From: Limnoperna fortunei
Lineage: Eukaryota > Mollusca > Bivalvia > Mytilida > Modiolidae
Direction of reading: 5' to 3'
NCBI GenBank assembly: GCA_944474755.1
Contig: OX104115.1
Location: 36,219,080 to 36,283,079, forward strand
DNA length: 64,000 bases
Part shown: positions 58,597 through 64,000 of the stretch, piece after piece
How the letters are laid out: each line of letters opens with the position of its first letter
How positions within the stretch are numbered: position 1 is the stretch's first letter
Translations under genes and position numbers: made by a program
Notes under the pieces: model-generated
What the model was told of the DNA's origin: nothing
Databases searched by the model: none
Seen by the model: only the letters and a program-made list of their open reading frames with translations

Positions 58597-59726
58597 GTAA
58601 GTACCTTGCAAATAACTTTTTTTTTTCATTTTTAAGACAAATAGAAAATAAACTAACAAAATTACAAGAGCCATAAGTCGGGACGATTACAAGATCCTAT
58701 CTAAATTATTCATGTAAATTTAAACTGCTTATGGTACATAAGGCTTTCAAGCCGGCCCTTATTTTCCTATTTTTTACAAAAAGCCCTAAAATTCCCAATA
58801 AAAGCTGTAAAATCCTAAAAAAGAATTACTTTTCTGGTTAAAATCCTAATTTTTTTAATTTTCAAAATTTCAAAATTAAAAATAAAAAATTAACATAAAA
58901 TAGATTAAGGTTAAATGAAGCTAGCTTTAGTATACTTTCAGAAATATGAATTTGCCACCCAGGAGACTATTTGATGGTCATCCAAATGGTCTTCTGAATT
59001 GGGTAATTAACTTTTGTACTATTGTTCTGTGCCCAAAATGGTGAGTAAATCTAATTTTTCAGTCTAAAATCGTTAGAAAATAGCACCTTTTATCCCTTAT
59101 TTTTGTTTAAAAAACTCCTAAAAATTCCTAAAATTAGCCCTTAATTTTGTAGAATTTAGCCCTAAAAAAGCCCTTTTTTTGCAAGAAGTAGCTTGAGAGT
59201 CTGGGTACATATGTATGTCTTGAAATAAATCCTTCCGTAAGTAAGGGAATTTTCCAGGATTTATGAAAAATTAGTTAGATGCACAAAATCCTTGCAATTT
59301 TTTTTGCATTACATATTTAATCAAAAGGTGGAAGTCTGATCTATAAAACACTTTTCTTGGGGTTTTTTTATTGACGAGAAGCACCACTTAATCAAATTAC
59401 CTGTAGAAACATTGACACCAGCTGTGGCCAAGGTCAAGGTGAAATTGTTTAATTTCCAGTTGATTTACTTGGGTCATTAATATACCCCAATATAAACATT
59501 TTACAGAATTAATTTTTATCATTAAAGTGGTGAGCACAAAAAAGTTCCCTGCACGAGTCCATGTTCTTTAATAGTTTGTAACAAATTTGGCACATCACAT
59601 AATCACATTGCAGTAATTATGAGTTAAATGTGGCACATTTTGGTATTAAAAACATAAGTTTGAAATATTCAGCCATTGCAGCTGTAAGAAATGCAACCTT
59701 GCCATCATGCATGCCCAATATTACAT
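58597..59726. other. non-coding stretch, AT-rich repeat
   Basis: 58750-59200 has recurring CCTAAAATT / GCCCTTA motifs and imperfect inverted ends (GGCTTTCAAGCC, GTAGCTTGAGAGTC), possibly a small TIR element. No exon recognised. Confidence 0.4.
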
Positions 59727-60057
59727 ACCAGTAGCAGTGTTCAATCTAGAGCGCGCCATTGCACCATTCCCGCATTTTTTGTTGAATTGATGTGCTTAAA
59801 AAAAAAATCCTGGGTCATTACTGGCGCAACTTAATTTTTCATTGCTTTGAGAAATTCCCAAAGTCAACAGCTTTGAGAAAGTCCCTTTAAAATATACGGG
59901 AAATTTAACTGTATTCTCGGTCCTAAGTACGCTTTTTATCATGTACAATTACAATCTAGCAAGTGTCTAAATCACGTAGACAATATATTATCAATTTTTT
60001 TTATACATTGTTGTTCATGCTTCAAGATGAAGTGTATTTATTCATATTTTACTCCCA

Positions 60058-60372
60058 TTGGAGATAAACGTGCAAAAACATATGAAAATTAATATGAAGC
60101 GGGTACCGCGCCGACAGAGAATGCGAAACAGAACAATCAGCGCCGAGGACTGCATCATGATTTCATCGAATCCTATCAGTGTCACACAAAAATTTCAGGA
60201 TGGATGGTTATCTGATATTAAATATAAAGATTGGCTTAAGCTTAATTTTGATAAAGATAAACAACACATGACATGTTCCATCAGCATAAAAACTAATAAA
60301 AGAAATCCCTTCACTACCGGTTGCTGTAATTTTAGAACATCCACTTTAACGAGGCATATTAACACTAGTTGA
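60058..60372 (+). pseudogene. TTF/BED-type zinc finger of a hAT transposase, degenerate
   Basis: The frame holds KFQDGWLSDIKYKDWLKLNF, then NPFTTGCCNFRTSTLTRHIN: the N-terminal DNA-binding finger found in ZNF862-like hAT transposases. The expected CxxC reads CSIS, so the second zinc ligand is lost, and the frame ends (TGA) just after the finger. No catalytic domain follows. The last ~44 bp are repeated inverted at 60373-60416. Confidence 0.65.
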
Positions 60373-60416
60373 AGTGGACGTTCTAAAATTACAGCAACCG
60401 GTAGTGAAGGGATTTT
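60303..60416. repeat. 44-bp-arm hairpin made from the finger exon
   Basis: The sequence from AATCCCTTCACTACCGGTTG to TAGAACATCCACTT (60303-60345) pairs with AAGTGGACGTTC to GTGAAGGGATTT (60372-60416), one mismatch by eye, with a loop of about 26 bp. Confidence 0.88.
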
Positions 60417-60578
60417 GTTTTAGCAAACTGAATCTTAAGCCTTCACTTTTTGTTCTGGTTGTCATGTCTCTATATTGGTTTTATTGACCCCTAGTTATAA
60501 ATTCTGGCCCCCTATGGCAAGTTATTAGTGCCGTCATGACCCTCTTAGACCAAATTCTAGATTGAACACTACCAGTAG

Positions 60579-61234
60579 TACTGGATGTTATAGTTCCAAC
60601 ATTACACTGTGTACATGTACATAACACAAACTCTTCGGAACAAAATTCCTTCATATTTTGATATGCCCATCAAAGAAGAATGGTCATATTATGGGAACAC
60701 CCATGATGGACAGGTGGGTGGCATCCACAGCGATCTCTGCTCTCTAGCTCAAACAGTTGTTGTTCGATCTTCATGAAACTTGTGGAATTTGTTTTGAGCA
60801 TAATATCTCGGTCAAGTTCAATAACCAGCCAAATTGCTTCTGCTGCTTAAGAGTTATGACCCTTTATTTATACAAAAAATGGCTCTCTGACTTGCAAATA
60901 GTTGTCGTCCGGTCGTCATGAAATTTGGGGAAAATGTTTATGGGCATAATATTTCGACCCGGATTGATAACCAGCCACATTGCTTCAGCCACTTTAGATT
61001 TTATTGATACAAAAAATGGAAAATTTTTGACAGGCGTATTTTGTCGCACTTTTGGCTCTTGTTGCTTTATATATAAATTAAAATACAGAAAAATTTTGTT
61101 GTCTAAGGCTTCCATGTTTTAAAATCAAGTTATCGGGAAGTAAGTACAAAATGTATAATGTGATAAAAAAAATACACAACTGAAACATACTTTAAATTTA
61201 AATACAAGCATATGTGTATAGCACAGTTTTGGTT
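60579..61234. repeat. diverged tandem repeat, ~145-bp unit
   Basis: Two copies: CTTCATGAAACTTG...GAGCATAATATCTCGG...AACCAGCCAAATTGCTTC at 60768-60905, and GTCATGAAATTTG...GGGCATAATATTTCGA...AACCAGCCACATTGCTTC at 60911-61010. A pattern I associate with mollusc dispersed repeats. The open frames here are shadows. Confidence 0.65.
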
Positions 61235-61745
61235 GATTGATTGATTAATGGTGTTTAACACCTGAGCAGCAATATTTCAGCTATATTCAGGCAATGAACA
61301 TGAAATGGATGAAAAAATGAACATGAAATGATGATGAATGAAAATGGGATGGGACACAAGGAAAAATAGGGGTAACGGATTTTAGATTGCCACTGGCAAA
61401 AGGGAGGATGGATAGGGTCGGGCAATTTAGCCTCCTGTAGCGGGATCGAAATCCCTACTCATAGCGAATACTACAGCAGCGTTCTTTAACGTGTGAGGAA
61501 CGTGGCATTTTTCCCAACACGGTGCACTAATATGGTTTGCGGTCAAGTTTTCCGTATTATGGCCTGACAACCCCAGCTTGCCAGGGGTACCTCATTCAAC
61601 CACCTGGGGCACACATCCCAGTCGGTCTTTAGGCAAACCGACCTGACACGCCGGTCAGGGTACTGGGCGCTATTTAGTCGCCTTTTATGACAAGCTAGCG
61701 CAACTGCGGTCTATTCTTTTAGCAACCCGGATCCCACACGGGGCC
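61235..61745. repeat. dispersed repeat (GGTGTTTAAC ... GATCCCACACGGG)
   Basis: Begins with (TGAT)n and GGTGTTTAACACC, includes CATATTGCGG-like GTTTGCGGTC, TGACAACCCCAG, GTCGCCTTTTATGACAAGC and ends AACCCGGATCCCACACGGGG. The last blocks resemble a repeat I recall from many mollusc genomes. No coding function. Confidence 0.5.
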
Positions 61746-61989
61746 ACAGTTTTGGTACATGTAGATTTGCTGTTTTCACCCGTACACATAGAGTAGCAAC
61801 ACTCTTTGAGTTTTTTTGTGTATAATAATATATACATGCCATTCTTGTGATGCATCATATTAGGATGTTCATTCAAAGAACGGGCATGGGTGGGTACAAT
61901 TATTTGTGCCAGTCCTACTGGAGACAGGGGGAAGAGGCAGTCCAGATGGTGTTTGTTTACAGCTTATTGAATTCATATTGATATTTATC

Positions 61990-62215
61990 AAAAATGGAGG
62001 GCTACATGGGCAATTTTTTGAGGAAGTTAGTCATCTGGTTTTGATCATGTGCCTATCAAAACTGAGGTTGTCGGTTCAAGTCTTACTGTGGGGAGAATGT
62101 GCTCAACTTCCATCTTAGTTGACAAAAATGGCCAGTTTTTCCAACAAAGATTCAGGGTTTTCACATGTTACTCTGGATTCCTCCAGAAAAATATTTAAGT
62201 TGCATTTAACCTCAT
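61990..62215 (+). repeat. tRNA-headed SINE (copy 3, degenerate head)
   Basis: B-box-like GGTTGTCGGTTCAAGTC near 62066, then GTGCTCAACTTCC, TTAGTTGACAAAAATGGCC and TGCATTTAACC: the same body as the copies at 2.5, 19.9 and 20.2 kb. The A box is no longer clear. Confidence 0.68.
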
Positions 62216-62529
62216 TCATGTATACATGTATGCCCTTATTTTTGCCATGATATGAGGGTAAATGAAATAATCCCAATGGCAGACTTACATCACATTAAAG
62301 GTAAACCGGTAAAGTCAGCAGATCTAGAATCAATCAGTTTACACATACAAAAGCCATATAGCCTAGAAGTGATTAGACCCAGTTAGGGCCCAGCTTAAGT
62401 TGATAAGTGTGTCCGTCTGTCCAAAATCAAGTCTAGCCTAAAGGCTTTTGATATTTGGTATGTGGGTGGATAATATCACATACATGGCTGATGATCTTGG
62501 ACCTTGAACTTTGACCTCAATGACTGTGA
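62216..62529. other. non-coding stretch before the LINE
   Basis: No gene. Contains TTGGACCTTGAACTTTGACC just upstream of the LINE junction. Confidence 0.4.
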
Positions 62530-64000
62530 GGCCCACAGAGATTGATGCCATCTCATTAACTGAAGTTCAAGAAATTATAGAAACATATAACTTAGTTGAC
62601 CCATGGAGGATATGTAATCCTACTACTCATAAATACACCTGGTGGCAGCATTCTCCAATTAAACAGAGTAGAATTGACTACTTCTTAGTATCTGAGGATC
62701 TTTATTCTCTGTTAAAAAAGACGGACATAATACCAGGCTATAGAACAGATCACTCAGCTATACTCTTTAGTTTTTCTGTATCTTTAGCTAAGCGTGGTAA
62801 AGGTTATTGGAAATTTAACGCACAGTTGTTACAATACTCTGATTATGTCGCATTAATTAAAAAATGTATATATGACACAATTTCAGAATATCACTTGTCT
62901 GGGGACATAACAGACTTATTGAATGTTGGTTTGTCCTGTGATGACCAGATGTTTTTTGAAATTTTGAAAATGAAAATACATAGTATTACAATTTCATATA
63001 GTATCAATAAATCAAAACAAGAAAAGGGTGAGTTACAAAAAATTGAAGAAGAAATTCAGCTACTAGAAAATGATTTTCATCAAAATCCCTCAGAGGAAAT
63101 AAAAAACACATTAGATATTAAAAAATCTAGTCAAATACAGATGCGAGAAAAAATAGTTGATGGTATATTACTGAGATCCAAGGCAAACTGGTATGAATAT
63201 GGAGAAAAATGCTCAAAATTCTTTTTAAGTTTGGAAAAAAAAACTTCTTGTCAAAAACTGTTGTTGAACTTATTGATGATGAAGGTAAACAATTATCTAA
63301 TGGTGATGATATTTTAAATGAACAACAAAATTTTTATAAAAAGTTGTACACTTCAAGACATAACCGGAATAATAAATATTTACAAGGAAGCGCAATTCCT
63401 TTTTTCAACATAATGTTCAACTGTCTGATGATATGAAAGAATTTTGTGAAGGAAATTTAACATTTATAGAATGTGGTAATGCACTAAAAAATATGCCTAA
63501 TGGTAAGAGTCCAGGTTCGGATGGGTTTACTACAGAATTCTATAAATTTTTTTGGAAAGATATTGGTACTTTTATATATCGCTCATTAAAATATGGTTAT
63601 GAAAATAGTAAATTTTCTGAATTTCAATATCAGAGTGTAATAACCTGCATCCCAAAAGAAGGAAAGGATAGGAGATATATTTCGAATTGGAGACCAATAA
63701 GTCTCCTCAATGTTGATATGAAAATAGCATCCTCAGTAGTTGCCAATAGATTAAAAAATGTTCTTCTACATATCATAAGTGATAGTCAGAAGGGGTTTAT
63801 TAAAGGGCGTTTCATAGGGGAAAACACAAGGTTACTGTATGACCTTATGCATTATTTGGAAGAAAAAAACATGGAAGGCTTGCTTATACTAATAGACTTT
63901 GAGAAAGCCTTTGACTCAGTAGAATGGGATTTCTTAATTAAAGCACTTCAGAGCTTCAATTTTGACCCTCTGTTTGCCACTGGTTTCAAATATTGTATGA
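62530..64000 (+). pseudogene. 5'-truncated L1/Tx1-type LINE ORF2, running off the window
   Basis: LINE homology begins near 62530 in the C-terminal part of an APE-type endonuclease (RIDYFLVSEDLYSLL, YRTDHSAILF). It goes through a coiled linker (ILLRSKANWYEYGEK) into the reverse transcriptase: NGKSPGSDGFTTEFYKFFW, ISNWRPISLLN, SDSQKGFIKGRF and ILIDFEKAFDSVEWDFL, the motif carrying the first catalytic Asp. The RT continues past 64000, so the YxDD motif is outside. The endonuclease N-terminus is missing, as in 5' truncation during target-primed insertion. Two frameshifts: at a nine-A run near 63235-63243 and a T run near 63400-63406. Clade assignment (L1/Tx1) is from motif style. Confidence 0.88.

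Larger units (their letters stand above)
59735..60570 (+). mobile_element. hAT-type element (836 bp) with 8-bp TSD
   Basis: Ends CAGTGTTCAATCTAGA and TCTAGATTGAACACT are inverted, flanked by ACCAGTAG at 59727-59734 and 60571-60578. An 8-bp duplication and CAGTG-type ends are hAT features. It carries a zinc-finger exon remnant (60058-60372) and a perfect-looking inverted duplication of part of it. Confidence 0.85.

Noticed and set aside
60864..61122. Overlapping frames on both strands
   Set aside because: Shadows within a diverged tandem dispersed repeat.

Overview
This is a eukaryotic, AT-rich, repeat-dense nuclear window, most probably from a bivalve mollusc. The basis is indirect: a cGAS-like/Mab-21 gene of the kind greatly expanded in bivalves, tRNA-headed SINEs with mollusc-type tails, a 146-bp satellite inside a pearl-like insertion, and Penelope, Gypsy, L1/Tx1 and hAT-like elements. 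Little of the window is host coding sequence. There are no operons or prokaryotic features, and I found no intact tRNA, rRNA or CRISPR.

Layout. 1-3.3 kb: non-coding, with one weak first-exon candidate. 3.35-6.0 kb (minus): a two-exon cGAS-like/Mab-21 nucleotidyltransferase gene broken by two stops and a frameshift. 6-16 kb: non-coding, with a 110-bp tandem duplication, a foldback element carrying a tRNA-like head in one arm, an RFX-type palindrome and a degenerate tandem repeat. 16.19-21.14 kb: a 4.95-kb CACTA-type element with roughly 550-bp inverted ends and a TCA target duplication. 21-30 kb: non-coding, with several inverted and direct repeats, including a ~640-bp palindrome at 28.3-28.9 kb. 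30.3-31.5 kb: a decayed Penelope-like reverse transcriptase.

32.82-52.77 kb is one nested structure. The outer layer is a minus-strand Gypsy-type LTR retrotransposon with TTTA target duplications, gag, protease, RT, RNase H and integrase. Its LTRs differ by only about seven substitutions by eye, yet its coding region is heavily broken. A 9.3-kb DNA transposon (37.31-46.61 kb) sits inside the protease. It has 461-bp terminal inverted repeats with three 12-bp iterons per end. It carries a six-finger C2H2 gene (+) and, convergent to it, a large gene (-) joining a YqaJ-like PD-(D/E)XK nuclease to a region with a possible DDE arrangement. A 1.7-kb insertion carrying about ten 146-bp satellite monomers lies inside the 5' LTR. 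The YqaJ/DDE-like transposon is the best candidate for a poorly described system in the window.

53.7-60.6 kb holds a cluster of hAT-like non-autonomous elements, several with clear target duplications, and two exons of an RRM-domain gene (57.4 and 58.5 kb). 60.6-62.5 kb is dispersed repeats. 62.53 kb to the right edge is a 5'-truncated L1/Tx1-type LINE that runs out of the window. All alignments and counts here were made by eye; family names rest on motif recognition, not on searches.
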